64,000 nt of DNA from Sediminibacterium soli (GTDB lineage: Bacteria > Bacteroidota > Bacteroidia > Chitinophagales > Chitinophagaceae). The position numbers were made by a program, and so were the translations under genes. The stretch spans positions 369,107 to 433,106 of the forward strand of contig NZ_JAACJR010000008.1 of NCBI RefSeq assembly GCF_009939225.1, given 5' to 3'. Positions 8,038 through 17,293 of this stretch are shown piece by piece; position 1 is the first letter of the stretch, and the number at the start of each line of letters is the position of its first letter. The notes beneath the pieces were generated by a model that was not told where the DNA came from, made no database searches, and worked only from the letters and a program-made list of their open reading frames with translations.

Positions 8038-9327
8038 CTATACCCCGAATGGATAGGTTTCCGGCATTTCGTGTCTGTCAACCGCGTCTGCCGGCATGGC
8101 ATGCAGCGCCCTGGTTTCGCTGATAAACAGAAAGGCATCATACCGTTTCGTGATCAGCGAAGACACATAATTACCCGGTCTTTCAACAGCCGGCTGGTAC
8201 ACTACGCCTACGGCGCGCTGGGGTATCGGTTTTTTACCGAAAGGTGTATCCGCGATGTCTTTCATCAGCAGTAAAGCATCCTCACCGGCTGACTGGTAAA
8301 GCAGGTCTTCCCAGCTGCCGGGCATGGCAGGCGGCATGTCCATTGCCTGCATCGGCGCGCCCCATTTCTTTCCTGCCGTTACTGTACCAGAATAGCTTCC
8401 GAAACCTACCAGCACAACCTGCTCCTCCCCGATTTTTTCTCTCGATAACTGCCCGATAGTATACATACCATCGTTGCGCATATCGGTGTAGGCCGCATCG
8501 CCGATATGGGTATTGTGTGCCCAAACAACCGCTTTGCCCTCCGCACCATAAAAACCGAGTAACCGCTCCAGCGTATCCTGCATATGCCTGTCGCGCGCGT
8601 TCCAGGAAGCTGCGCCGCCGTTCAGCATGGCCCGGTAATAGGCTTCGGCGTTCACCGCCACATGCGCATTCTGTTCCGTACTGAATGCTGTTTCCATATC
8701 GTGATCGTACTGCGGTCTGCGTGTCTGTATCTCCTGCAAAAGCTGCGCTACTTCCTGCTCGCATAACCGGGGCACAAAACGCAGTGCAGAGGCATAGTTG
8801 TATCCATCCTCCCCGCCATAGGGTTCAAAACAGCGGAAGGCCTGTTCCGCGAGCCCGAGCGTATCGGGATCTGTTTTCCTGAGATAGTCCATGATCGCTT
8901 CCATCGATTCCCATAAACTGTACACATCAAGCCCGTAAAACCCCGCCCTGCGGTTGGCAGGGAGCGACTGGTTATGGCTTTTCAGCCATTCGGCAAAAGC
9001 GGCCACTTCCCAGTTACGCCACATCCAGGTGGGCCAGCGGCGAAAATGAGCCAGCACCGCCGCCACGGATGTTTCGTTCGAATATCCTTTGACAAAACGG
9101 TTCAGCCGGTAGCAGTCCGGCCAGTCGCCTTCCACCGCCACAAACCCAAAGCCTTTTTCTTCGATCAGTCTTTTGCTGATATGGCTGCGCCAGGTATAGT
9201 ATTCATGTGTGCCATGCGATGCCTCGCCCAGCATCACAATGCGCGCATCGCCGATCTGCTCCAGCAAAGGCGTAAGATCTGCATCGCTCTTCAACGGCAA
9301 ACAGCGATCCTTTGGTAGTAATGCCAT
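8038..9327 (-). CDS. Erythromycin esterase family protein
   Basis: This 429-residue protein belongs to the Ere/succinoglycan-biosynthesis esterase family. The signature LGEASHGTHEYY carries the Glu and His proposed as catalytic, followed by VAVEGDWPDCYRLN and, late in the chain, VVWAHNTHIGDAAYTDM. The ATG at 9327 was chosen because the family starts close to the LPKD motif; the 61-residue frame extension upstream is Cys-rich and atypical. There is no signal peptide. Most environmental members are not proven macrolide resistance enzymes, so resistance should not be assumed. It is divergent from the DoxX-like gene. Confidence 0.88.
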   Translation of the reverse strand: MALLPKDRCLPLKSDADLTPLLEQIGDARIVMLGEASHGTHEYYTWRSHISKRLIEEKGFGFVAVEGDWPDCYRLNRFVKGYSNETSVAAVLAHFRRWPTWMWRNWEVAAFAEWLKSHNQSLPANRRAGFYGLDVYSLWESMEAIMDYLRKTDPDTLGLAEQAFRCFEPYGGEDGYNYASALRFVPRLCEQEVAQLLQEIQTRRPQYDHDMETAFSTEQNAHVAVNAEAYYRAMLNGGAASWNARDRHMQDTLERLLGFYGAEGKAVVWAHNTHIGDAAYTDMRNDGMYTIGQLSREKIGEEQVVLVGFGSYSGTVTAGKKWGAPMQAMDMPPAMPGSWEDLLYQSAGEDALLLMKDIADTPFGKKPIPQRAVGVVYQPAVERPGNYVSSLITKRYDAFLFISETRALHAMPADAVDRHEMPETYPFGV

Positions 9328-9539
9328 ACCCTGTTCGCAAAAAAGACATTCCAGCCGGATGGGCATTATTTTACACAGCAACCGTTCGCAAGGGCCATGC
9401 AACGCGGCCGCACTGTAGTCCGTTTTCCCCGAAGCGGTCTCAAAAGACCGCATCCGTTCCGGCACCGCATTTGTGCTTCGATTACATGTCTTTGCATTCA
9501 AATTTCCCAATTGCTGAAATTCATTCTTAATGATTGCCT

Positions 9540-9923
9540 ATGTCAACCATCAAACACCTTCAAACCCTTTTGCGGTTTACCTACGGATTGCTGGCGATCG
9601 CGGCAGGACTTGATAAGTTCACGAACCTGCTTACGAACTGGGCCGATTACCTGGGCAACAACAGGCACCTGCTACCGCTGGAACCCCTTGTTTTCATGCG
9701 GATCGTGGGTGTAATAGAGATCATCGCAGGTCTTATTGTGTTTGTTTATCCCAGGTTAGGAGGTTTTATTGTTATGGCCTGGCTTATCTGTATTGCGCTG
9801 CAGCTGATCGCGGGCGGCGGGTATTACGATGTGGCCGTGCGTGATCTTGTTCTGGCCGTGGGCGCCTATACGCTGGCGCAGCTGCATACAAGAAATCTAA
9901 GGGGCGAGCCATCGAAACAGTGA
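9540..9923 (+). CDS. DoxX-like integral membrane protein
   Basis: The 127-residue product has four predicted transmembrane helices: about LLRFTYGLLAIAAGLDKF, VGVIEIIAGLIVFVYP, GGFIVMAWLICIALQLIAGG and AVRDLVLAVGAYTLAQL. The LDKF motif after helix 1 and the RDLVLA motif before helix 4 are typical of DoxX/DUF6677-like small quinone-pathway proteins. The ATG at 9540 follows two codons of an upstream TTG frame. The exact role is unknown. It converges with pcm, with 7 bases between the stops. Confidence 0.7.
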   Translation: MSTIKHLQTLLRFTYGLLAIAAGLDKFTNLLTNWADYLGNNRHLLPLEPLVFMRIVGVIEIIAGLIVFVYPRLGGFIVMAWLICIALQLIAGGGYYDVAVRDLVLAVGAYTLAQLHTRNLRGEPSKQ

Positions 9924-9930
9924 CAGCTGT

Positions 9931-10587
9931 TTATTGCGTTCCGGGGAGCATGGGTACAAAATAAAAAAGATCGAACAGCTCTTCCTGGATGCTGCCATCA
10001 GGACTTTTGTGCATACGCACCATCTGCTGTCCTTCGGTTCCGCCAACCGGCGCCACCAGCAGACCCATCGGCGCCAGTTGTTCGAGAAGATTACCCGGTA
10101 TGATACGTGCGGCGGCAGTAAGCAGTATCCTGTCGAACGGCGCTTCTTCTGCCAGTCCGTGATGACCATCGGCATAATAAAAATGAACATCGGGCAGTGA
10201 TTGCAGGTAGGCAAACGATTCGTTTTTTTCAAACAGTTTCCGCTGCCGCTCCAGTGAGTACAGGTGCACACCCAGACTGGCGAGTATGGCTGACTGGTAA
10301 CCGCTGCCCGTGCCTATCTCCAGTACTTTCTGACCCGGCTGCACCTGCAGCAGTTCCGTCTGGTATGCCACGGTATAGGGCTGCGATATGGTTTGGCCTT
10401 CGCCTATCGGCAGGGGCTTGTCTTCGTAAGCATATGGCTGCTGTTCCTCTCCTACAAAAAAATGTCGCGGCACTTTGGCTATTGCATTCAGCACCTGTGT
10501 GTCCTGTATGCCTTTACTTCTGAGTGTATCCATCAGCCTTGTCCGCAGCCGCTGCTGTTTCTCCGTATCAATATCCGCTTTTACCAT
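9931..10587 (-). CDS. pcm: Protein-L-isoaspartate O-methyltransferase
   Basis: The 218-residue enzyme methylates isoaspartyl residues in damaged proteins using S-adenosylmethionine. The AdoMet motif I is VLEIGTGSGYQSAILA. The family signature IGEGQTISQPYTVAYQTELL precedes it, and DRILLTAAARIIPGNLLEQL forms the later motif. The ATG at 10587 (MVKADIDTEKQQ) gives the usual family length; the upstream extension is not needed. It is cytoplasmic. Nothing nearby suggests a specialised role. Confidence 0.92.
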   Translation of the reverse strand: MVKADIDTEKQQRLRTRLMDTLRSKGIQDTQVLNAIAKVPRHFFVGEEQQPYAYEDKPLPIGEGQTISQPYTVAYQTELLQVQPGQKVLEIGTGSGYQSAILASLGVHLYSLERQRKLFEKNESFAYLQSLPDVHFYYADGHHGLAEEAPFDRILLTAAARIIPGNLLEQLAPMGLLVAPVGGTEGQQMVRMHKSPDGSIQEELFDLFYFVPMLPGTQ

Positions 10588-10748
10588 ACCCGCTGTCGCA
10601 CAAAAAATATTCCAGTTTACCAACGTATTGCGGGTAAAAAGATACACAAACACCGTTGCGCATGGGGATGAGCCGCTAATACAGGCCAGGGGCGTTACCC
10701 CGTCTTTTGCTTATATTGTATTCCAATCCAATAACTCAAAACCTTTTT

Positions 10749-11222
10749 ATGCGAACCCACCGTTATTCCACACTGCTGGTATGCCTTGTTGCGGCATTTA
10801 CCGTTACCGGAGAGCTCTGTGCACAGGATACGCAGATCTATATCGCGAATTGTATGCGTCAGAAAAAATTTGCCTTCCAGGCGCAGCTGGCACGGCCGGC
10901 CGATGGCTCCAATAGGGTGCTGAGTACAGAATACCGGATGGATGTCAGTCCGGACAGTATTTCGGTGGTACTGCCCTACTTTGGTCAGTCGTACAAACCC
11001 AGCACCGGACTTACCGACGGAAGTATCCGTTTTGTTTCCCGGAAATTCGACTACACAGCCGAGCAGGGTAAGAGAGGTAAATGGGTGATCTCCATCAAAC
11101 CCAAAGATGCAACCGATGTACAGCAGATGGTGCTGACGCTGTTCGACGACGGAACGGGGTTACTGCAGGTAACAAGCACCACCCGGCAGCCGATCTCGTA
11201 TGCCGGAAGACTGACGGACTAA
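10749..11222 (+). CDS. DUF4251 domain-containing secreted protein
   Basis: The 157-residue protein has a signal peptide (MRTHRYSTLLVCLVAAFTVTG, cleavage near LCAQ) that sets the ATG at 10749. The mature part matches DUF4251: LSTEYRMDVSPDSISVVLPYFGQSY and a later VLTLFDDGTGLLQVTSTTRQPISYAG. The family is restricted to Bacteroidota and has no known function; a beta-rich periplasmic fold is expected. It is convergent with the copper cluster and otherwise stands alone. Confidence 0.8.
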   Translation: MRTHRYSTLLVCLVAAFTVTGELCAQDTQIYIANCMRQKKFAFQAQLARPADGSNRVLSTEYRMDVSPDSISVVLPYFGQSYKPSTGLTDGSIRFVSRKFDYTAEQGKRGKWVISIKPKDATDVQQMVLTLFDDGTGLLQVTSTTRQPISYAGRLTD

Positions 11223-11234
11223 ACCGATGAACCG

Positions 11235-13424
11235 TCAATAGGTAATGGTAAGACCACCGCCCCATCCCATATCGCTGTCGTAATGGGTAGACAGTGCTAC
11301 ATATTTGGTGAGTATGTAACGGAACCCTGCCATATATTCTTTATCGGTGTTACCCATGAAATTGAAACGCAGTCTTTTTGTCAAAGCCATGTCTTCCCTG
11401 CCGATCTGCACGCGCAAACCGCCGTCGCCGGTGATCCTTGCATCGGCCCTGAGCAGCATGGGCAGTGTATACTGAACACCCAGGCAGATCACCGCGCGCT
11501 GGTCTTTGGTGTTTGTCTGGCCAAACAGGTTCTTTTCGGCTTCGTGTCCGCGCCGGTAACGCCAGTCGAATCCAAGATAGGGCATCAGCCACTGGTTTCT
11601 GCCGATGTACCGGCCGATATGCGTTTCGCTCTCGTATCCTTTTTCAGTACTCATGCCCAGCCGCCATTCGGTCTGCAGTAACCAGCGTGTATTACCCATC
11701 CGGAACTCGCCGTCGCTGCCATTGCTTTCGAGCCCGATCTGCGCGTAGGGGAAAAACCGTTTATCGTCGCTGTACACTTTGCGGATATCCTGCCTGTAAA
11801 CGGGCGGTGCATCGGCCGCCGTTGTTTCGTAGCTGAATATCCTTCCCATACCCGCCATCATGTGGTAAAGGATATGACAGTGAAAATACCAGTCGCCCCG
11901 CTGCTCCGATGCATGAAACTCGATGGTGTCCGTTTCCATCGGCATAATATCCAGTACGGTTTTCAGCGGGGAATAATCGCCCTGTCCGTTCAGTACACGG
12001 AAGAAATGACCATGCAGGTGCATGGGATGGCGCATCATGGAATTGTTGCGGATAACGATGCGTATGTTTTCGCCTTTACGGATCAGTATCTTATCCGTTT
12101 CCGAAACGGTTTTGTTGTTAATGGTCCATACATACCGGTTCATATTACCTGTAAGCTCAAAGAACAGCTCCCTGACCGGTCCTTCAGGAAGCCTGGTGGA
12201 GCGCGGTGAGCGCAGCATGGCATAGTTCAGCGTACTGATGGTTTGGTTGCTGTCTGTTATTTCCGGGTACATCACCGTGTTCATATCCATCTGCTGCAGA
12301 CCCATCTTCATACCCATATCGTTCATGGTGCCGTCCATGTTCATCATATCGTTCATCATCTTCATCCCCTCAAAATATTTCAGCCGGGGAAGCGGGGGAG
12401 CGGCCTGCCTGGTTCCGTTGCCGATCCATAGCAGGGTTTGGTTGGTTCTGTCTTCCGAGCCGGCCATAAACGCATAACTGCCACCGTCCGGAACGGTGAG
12501 TTCCACATCGTAGGTTTCCGATACACCTACAATCAGCCTGTCTGCCGCAACCGGTTCCACCTCTTTTCCGTCAGTAGCCACCACGGTGATCTTTCCTCCT
12601 GCAAAGCGCAGCCAGAAATAGGTAGACGAACTGCCATTGATGATACGCAAACGCAATTTGTCGCCGGGCCGCAGATCCGCCACGCTGTCCGAAGCTTTGC
12701 CATTGATGGTAAACAGGTCGTAGTACACATCGCTTACATCCATGGCCAGCATGCGTTTCCATTCGTTGGTGATCTTCACACCCAGTTTCTTTTCCCTGAT
12801 GGCCTGCCAGTAATCCTGCGCCGCATTCTTTTTAATGGCATACCAGTCGGTTGCATTGTGCAGCGATCGTTCCACCTGCTCCGGCTTTTCATTGGTCCAG
12901 TCACTCAGCAATACCGTATGCTCCTTTACTTCGTTTGCCTCCCTGTTTTTTTTATCGATGATAAACGCTCCGTACATACCCGACTGTTCCTGCAGCATCG
13001 AATGCGAATGATACCAGTAGGTGCCGTTCTGAACGATCGGGAAGCGGTACACAAAATCGCTTTGCGCCGCTATCGGCTGCGTGGTGAGGTAAGGAACGCC
13101 ATCCTGTTCGTTGGGAAGGATCAGTCCATGCCAGTGAACGGATGTTTCCATATGCATCAGGTTGTGTATATGGATCTCTGCGCTGTCGCCCTCCGTGAAG
13201 CGCAGTTCCGGCGCAGGGATATGCCCGTTGATCGCAACCGCTTTGGCCTGGCGGCTCGTATAGCTGACAAGGGTGTCTGTTACATACAGGTGATAGACAA
13301 CCTTATTTCCCGATCTGGTATAAAAAGGCAGTCGCCGCTGCGGAGCCTGGTGCTGCATGCCGTACGGCTGCGCTTCTGTAAAAAGACCGGTCAAAAGAAA
13401 AACGAACAGGATGCGGAATCTCAT
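11235..13424 (-). CDS. Multicopper oxidase with C-terminal barrel-like domain
   Basis: The 729-residue exported protein has a signal peptide ending TEAQ and three cupredoxin domains with all copper motifs: HWHG at 97-100, WYHSH at 137-141, HPMHLHGH at 466-473 and HCHILYHMMAGM at 515-526. A Met-rich insert (residues 354-385, 13 Met) resembles the extra copper-binding loops of CopA and CueO. After residue 545 comes a further 185 residues made of alternating beta strands ending in an aromatic residue, like the CopB outer-membrane protein. It probably oxidises Cu(I) in the envelope. It overlaps the DUF3347 gene by four bases and ends the copper operon. Confidence 0.9.
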   Translation of the reverse strand: MRFRILFVFLLTGLFTEAQPYGMQHQAPQRRLPFYTRSGNKVVYHLYVTDTLVSYTSRQAKAVAINGHIPAPELRFTEGDSAEIHIHNLMHMETSVHWHGLILPNEQDGVPYLTTQPIAAQSDFVYRFPIVQNGTYWYHSHSMLQEQSGMYGAFIIDKKNREANEVKEHTVLLSDWTNEKPEQVERSLHNATDWYAIKKNAAQDYWQAIREKKLGVKITNEWKRMLAMDVSDVYYDLFTINGKASDSVADLRPGDKLRLRIINGSSSTYFWLRFAGGKITVVATDGKEVEPVAADRLIVGVSETYDVELTVPDGGSYAFMAGSEDRTNQTLLWIGNGTRQAAPPLPRLKYFEGMKMMNDMMNMDGTMNDMGMKMGLQQMDMNTVMYPEITDSNQTISTLNYAMLRSPRSTRLPEGPVRELFFELTGNMNRYVWTINNKTVSETDKILIRKGENIRIVIRNNSMMRHPMHLHGHFFRVLNGQGDYSPLKTVLDIMPMETDTIEFHASEQRGDWYFHCHILYHMMAGMGRIFSYETTAADAPPVYRQDIRKVYSDDKRFFPYAQIGLESNGSDGEFRMGNTRWLLQTEWRLGMSTEKGYESETHIGRYIGRNQWLMPYLGFDWRYRRGHEAEKNLFGQTNTKDQRAVICLGVQYTLPMLLRADARITGDGGLRVQIGREDMALTKRLRFNFMGNTDKEYMAGFRYILTKYVALSTHYDSDMGWGGGLTITY

Positions 13425-13876
13425 GGTTTGGGTTTAGACGGAATGGTTTCGGTAACGGATCCGCAGCTAAGCATGGCTGATCCGTAATAAGGGTTTCTGA
13501 CCGCGGTTTCTTCGCTTAGCCAGTAGGCTTTTTTCATCGGGCAATACTGAACATAAGCCGGCGATGCCTGCTGGTGGGATTTTGCCCAGCCGATCATGGC
13601 TGCTGACAGCAGCGCAAACGAAGCGCGTTGTTTGGCAATGTCCTTACCCGAAGCCAGCGCGTCTGCTTCTTTCGCTATCGCGGGCTCGTCGGACTGCAGC
13701 ATTTTTGCCAGTTCAGCTGCCTGAACGGCGGCTGTTTTGGCATCGCCCTGCACCAGTGCGTTCTTGAGTGAATAATATACCGTCAGCGGATCCGCGGTGC
13801 GGTTCTGCGCCGATACGGCGGTTACAGTACAAAATAATTGCGCAACCAGTGCGGCGGATACCAGGTACTTCAGCAT
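13421..13876 (-). CDS. DUF3347 copper-associated secreted protein
   Basis: The 151-residue protein has a signal peptide ending VSAQ and a DUF3347 domain. The helical part (YYSLKNALVQGDAKTAAVQAAELAK) is followed by the diagnostic YCPMKKAYWLSEE and VRNPYYGSAMLSCG, whose Cys, Met and His-poor pattern suggests metal binding. DUF3347 proteins usually sit in copper or other heavy-metal efflux loci of Bacteroidota. Its stop overlaps the start of the multicopper oxidase (ATGA), so the two are translationally coupled and probably act together in the periplasm. Confidence 0.85.
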   Translation of the reverse strand: MLKYLVSAALVAQLFCTVTAVSAQNRTADPLTVYYSLKNALVQGDAKTAAVQAAELAKMLQSDEPAIAKEADALASGKDIAKQRASFALLSAAMIGWAKSHQQASPAYVQYCPMKKAYWLSEETAVRNPYYGSAMLSCGSVTETIPSKPKP

Positions 13877-13935
13877 AAAAAAAGAGTTTGGTGAAAGAAT
13901 GTTTTTTTCCTTGATGAAGAGATCACTCTTTTAAG

Positions 13936-14148
13936 TTACTGCCAAAATTCCGCTTTGAACCCTGCATCTTCCACCGCTTTGGCCAGTGCTGCCGGGCTGA
14001 GGGAACTGTTGGTTACCTTCAGCGTTTTTTCCGGAGCCTGTGTATCCACCTGCCAGTTGTTTTTACCGGCCAGTTCGTCCAGTACAGGTGTTACCTTGGC
14101 TACGCAGCCGCTGCATTTGATGTTTGTTTTAAATTGAAGTGTTTCCAT
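13936..14148 (-). CDS. Heavy-metal-associated domain protein, copper chaperone
   Basis: The 70-residue protein is a single HMA domain. The metal site is KCSGC (Cys12 and Cys15), placed after the first strand, and the fold ends with the usual AVEDAGFKAEFW segment. It should carry Cu(I) in the cytoplasm and pass it to the adjacent ATPase. It lies between the CopA and DUF3347 genes on the same strand. Confidence 0.88.
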   Translation of the reverse strand: METLQFKTNIKCSGCVAKVTPVLDELAGKNNWQVDTQAPEKTLKVTNSSLSPAALAKAVEDAGFKAEFWQ

Positions 14149-14236
14149 GTCTGTTGTATTTTGACGATAAAATTAGTATGGTCCCGGGCCGCAGCCGTTA
14201 TAGTTTAGCGGACCGATTGTATAGCTTTGTTAGTAC

Positions 14237-16477
14237 TCATATCCTCGCCATCTTTAACCGCAGGCTGTTCATTACCACGCTGACAGAGCTGAGCGCCATG
14301 GCCGCGCCGGCGATCATCGGGTTCAATAAAAAACCGTTTACAGGATACAGCAGACCTGCCGCAACGGGTATACCCACCAGGTTATAGATGAACGCCCAGA
14401 AAAGATTCTGGCGTATGGCGGCAACGGTTTTCCGCGACAGTTTCAGCGCTTTGGGAATACTGCCGATATCGGACGTGATCAGCGTCATTTTCGCTACGTC
14501 CATGGCTATATCGGAACCTTTTCCCATGGCGATGCTCAGGTCTGCCTGCGCCAGCGCCTGTGAATCATTGATCCCGTCGCCCACCATGGCCACTATCCTG
14601 CCCTGCCGCTGCAGCATCTGTACAAAATCCGATTTACCTGCCGGCAATACTTCGGCTTTATAGTTAACGATGCCCGCTTCTTTTGCGATGGCCGCGGCGG
14701 TATGGCGGTTATCGCCGGTAAGCATATACACTTCGATAGACGCGCGCTGCAACGAGGCAACGGCTTCGTGCACACCCTGTTTTATTTTGTCTGCAATGGC
14801 GATGATACCAACCAGCGCAGTTTCCTCGGCAAACAGCACAACGGTCCGGGCGGCGGCCTGCCATTCATCCACCAGCGCATGCTGTTCCGCTGTCAGCACA
14901 ACCGCATTTTCCTGCATGAGCGCAGGGTTGCCTAGCAGGTATTTTTTTTGATCCGCCACAGCGGTGATGCCCTTTCCGGTAATACTCTGCAGCGCTGTCA
15001 CGGGCAGCAGGGGTGCCGTTCCAAGCGAGGCCACCACGGCTTCGGCCAGCGGGTGTTCAGAGCTGGCTTCGATACTTTTTAACACCGATTCCAGGTAAGC
15101 GGTTCTTGACCTGTCCCATATCTTCCTTGCCACCACTTCCGGTTTGCCGTAGGTGATCGTTCCGGTTTTGTCGAGCAGGATGGTATCCACTTTATGCGCG
15201 ATCTCCAGGCTTTCGGCATCCCGGATCAGGATATGGTTTTCCGCACCTTTGCCGATGCCGACCATGATGGCAGTGGGTGTGGCAAGACCCAGTGCACAGG
15301 GACAGGCGATCACCAGCACGGTTACGGCATTCAGCAGGGCATAGGTAATGGCATTGTCGGCGCCGGAAAACATCCATACCACCCAGGTAAGCAGGGCTAT
15401 GCCGATCACGATGGGTACGAATATGCCTGCGATCCTGTCGACCAGTTTTTGCACCGGCGCCTTGCTGCCCTGTGCCTGCTGTACCATGCGTATGATGCCC
15501 GCCAGCAGGGTATCGGCCCCTACTTTCTCGGCGCGGAATTCAAAACTTCCTTTCTGGTTGATGGTGCCTCCAAACACTTTTGTTCCGGGTGTTTTGAGCA
15601 CGGCAACAGGTTCGCCGCTGATCATGCTTTCGTCCACATAGGATTCACCCGATACCACGGTGCCGTCAACAGCTATCCTGTTACCGGGTTTTACGAGTAC
15701 ACGGTCGTTTACCTGCAAAGCCGCTACGGGAATCTCCTGCCGGTGACCGTTTTCATGCACAACGGTGACTGTTTTGGGTTGTAAACCCATCAGGTTCTTT
15801 ATTGCAGAAGACGTACTTGCTTTGGCACGTTCTTCCAGCAGTTTGCCGAGCGAGATAAAGGCGATGATCACAGACGCCGCTTCAAAATAAACATGGGCAT
15901 GCAGTCCTCTGTTATGCCAGAATGCGGGATACAGCGTATTGAATGCACTGAACAGGTAAGCAATGCCCGTGCTCAGCGCTACCAGGATATCCATGTTGGC
16001 GGTGCCATGCCTGGCGCGTTTCCATGCATTGATAAAAAAATGTCTGCCCAGGTAAGCCACCACGGGTGTTGTCAGCAGCAGCATGATCCAGCTGGCATAG
16101 GGCATATCCATAAAAAACATGGCGATGACCACAACCGGCACCGAGAGTACGGAAGACCAGATGGTTTGCTTCACCAGCGCGCGGTATTTTTTCCGTGCGG
16201 CGGCTTCCACGATATCCTGGCTGTCGCCCTCGCTGATGACGATATCGTAACCGATGGCGCGAACCGCTTCCCGCAGTCTGGTTTCATCCGTTACCGCAGG
16301 GTCGTACAAAGTCCATGCATACTGGTTTGCGAAGTTTACGCCGGCCTCCTGTACGCCCGGCGCCGAAAGAAGCGTTGATTCAACACTTACCGCGCAGGCG
16401 GCGCAGGTCATGTCTAATACGGGGAATTCTTTCCTGACCAGGTTGGGAGCGTTGACTGTTGGTATTTTTGCGGGCAT
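14237..16477 (-). CDS. copA: Copper-translocating P1B-type ATPase
   Basis: The 746-residue pump has one N-terminal HMA domain (MTCAAC at 23-28), the SGEP actuator motif (287-290), the CPC transmembrane metal site (392-394), the phosphorylation motif DKTGT (436-440), an SEHPLAEA nucleotide-binding motif and GDGINDSQAL near the end. The CPC together with the paired transmembrane-helix motifs points to Cu(I) or Ag(I) export. It lies in one direction with the chaperone, DUF3347 and multicopper oxidase genes, and the two CxxC-AraC regulators lie just upstream. Confidence 0.94.
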   Translation of the reverse strand: MPAKIPTVNAPNLVRKEFPVLDMTCAACAVSVESTLLSAPGVQEAGVNFANQYAWTLYDPAVTDETRLREAVRAIGYDIVISEGDSQDIVEAAARKKYRALVKQTIWSSVLSVPVVVIAMFFMDMPYASWIMLLLTTPVVAYLGRHFFINAWKRARHGTANMDILVALSTGIAYLFSAFNTLYPAFWHNRGLHAHVYFEAASVIIAFISLGKLLEERAKASTSSAIKNLMGLQPKTVTVVHENGHRQEIPVAALQVNDRVLVKPGNRIAVDGTVVSGESYVDESMISGEPVAVLKTPGTKVFGGTINQKGSFEFRAEKVGADTLLAGIIRMVQQAQGSKAPVQKLVDRIAGIFVPIVIGIALLTWVVWMFSGADNAITYALLNAVTVLVIACPCALGLATPTAIMVGIGKGAENHILIRDAESLEIAHKVDTILLDKTGTITYGKPEVVARKIWDRSRTAYLESVLKSIEASSEHPLAEAVVASLGTAPLLPVTALQSITGKGITAVADQKKYLLGNPALMQENAVVLTAEQHALVDEWQAAARTVVLFAEETALVGIIAIADKIKQGVHEAVASLQRASIEVYMLTGDNRHTAAAIAKEAGIVNYKAEVLPAGKSDFVQMLQRQGRIVAMVGDGINDSQALAQADLSIAMGKGSDIAMDVAKMTLITSDIGSIPKALKLSRKTVAAIRQNLFWAFIYNLVGIPVAAGLLYPVNGFLLNPMIAGAAMALSSVSVVMNSLRLKMARI

Positions 16478-16603
16478 CTGTTTTTTTACAAAGCTCAGCC
16501 CGCATCGATGGCACCCGGTTACAACAGGGGAAGTTATCTGTACAAGATTTTTACAACAGGGAAGAGATTGGTGGATTGCCGAATGCGGATTGCCGATGTG
16601 GAT

Positions 16604-17176
16604 TTATGGATTTTCTGGGGCGACGGTAATTTTTGGGGCGGCCTGTTCGCGGAAACGGGAGGTGGTCGTGCCGGTCAGCGCTTTGAACTGGCTGGCCAGG
16701 TGCGCTTTGCCGGTAAAGCCCAACCTGAACGCGATGGTTTCCAGGGTAAGATCCTCCTGCAACAACAGGTCCTTCACTTTTTCCATACGCCGGTTTAGTA
16801 TATACGCTTCAATGGTTGTTTTCTCCGCTGCCACAAAGAGGGCACTCAACTGGTCATAGGGCATCCGCAGTTTACCGGCGGCATATAGGGAAAACCGGAA
16901 ACCTGCGGGAAAATCAAAACCGCCGGAATACACTTCGGCCACCAGTTTTTTTACCGCCGCTGCAGCCAGGTAGGTTTTGTCTTCTGCAAGGGAAAAACCA
17001 AGAACATGCAGACGTTCCCGCAATTCCGCTATTTTTTCCTGCGGTACGGCGCCGAGTGCCACTTCTCCCAGGGTAATGCCGGTGGCATGCAGACCCAGTG
17101 TATCCAATGTGTTTTTTACGGCGGAGATACAACGTTCACATACCATACCTTTTATTCGCAGCGTTCCTGTTTGCAT
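16604..17176 (-). CDS. AraC-type regulator with N-terminal CxxC metal-binding-like segment
   Basis: The 190-residue protein joins an HMA-like beginning (LRIKGMVCERCISAVKNTL, Cys13 and Cys16) to a C-terminal AraC helix-turn-helix (LTLETIAFRLGFTGKAHLASQFKALTGTTTSRFR). The middle (residues 40-100) keeps an HMA-like spacing but no second metal motif. It lies 126 bases upstream of copA on the same strand. I infer a metal-responsive activator of the copper operon; Cu(I) binding by the Cys pair is not shown. A paralogue lies next to it. Confidence 0.8.
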   Translation of the reverse strand: MQTGTLRIKGMVCERCISAVKNTLDTLGLHATGITLGEVALGAVPQEKIAELRERLHVLGFSLAEDKTYLAAAAVKKLVAEVYSGGFDFPAGFRFSLYAAGKLRMPYDQLSALFVAAEKTTIEAYILNRRMEKVKDLLLQEDLTLETIAFRLGFTGKAHLASQFKALTGTTTSRFREQAAPKITVAPENP

Positions 17177-17293
17177 AGTCCTGTTTGATACACCCGGAGT
17201 GTACCGGGCAAGAAAGCAATAAAATACCCATGCAAATTAGCTATGCAGGCACGGTCCGTGCTCATGAAATTATTAGCTGCCTGTATAAAATTA

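Noticed and set aside
8038..9327. Macrolide resistance determinant
   Set aside because: Family membership alone does not show macrolide hydrolysis, and there is no mobile element or resistance neighbour.
12438..13487. A 349-codon open frame antisense to the multicopper oxidase
   Set aside because: It overlaps the copper-ligand-bearing gene and shows no protein-like features of its own.
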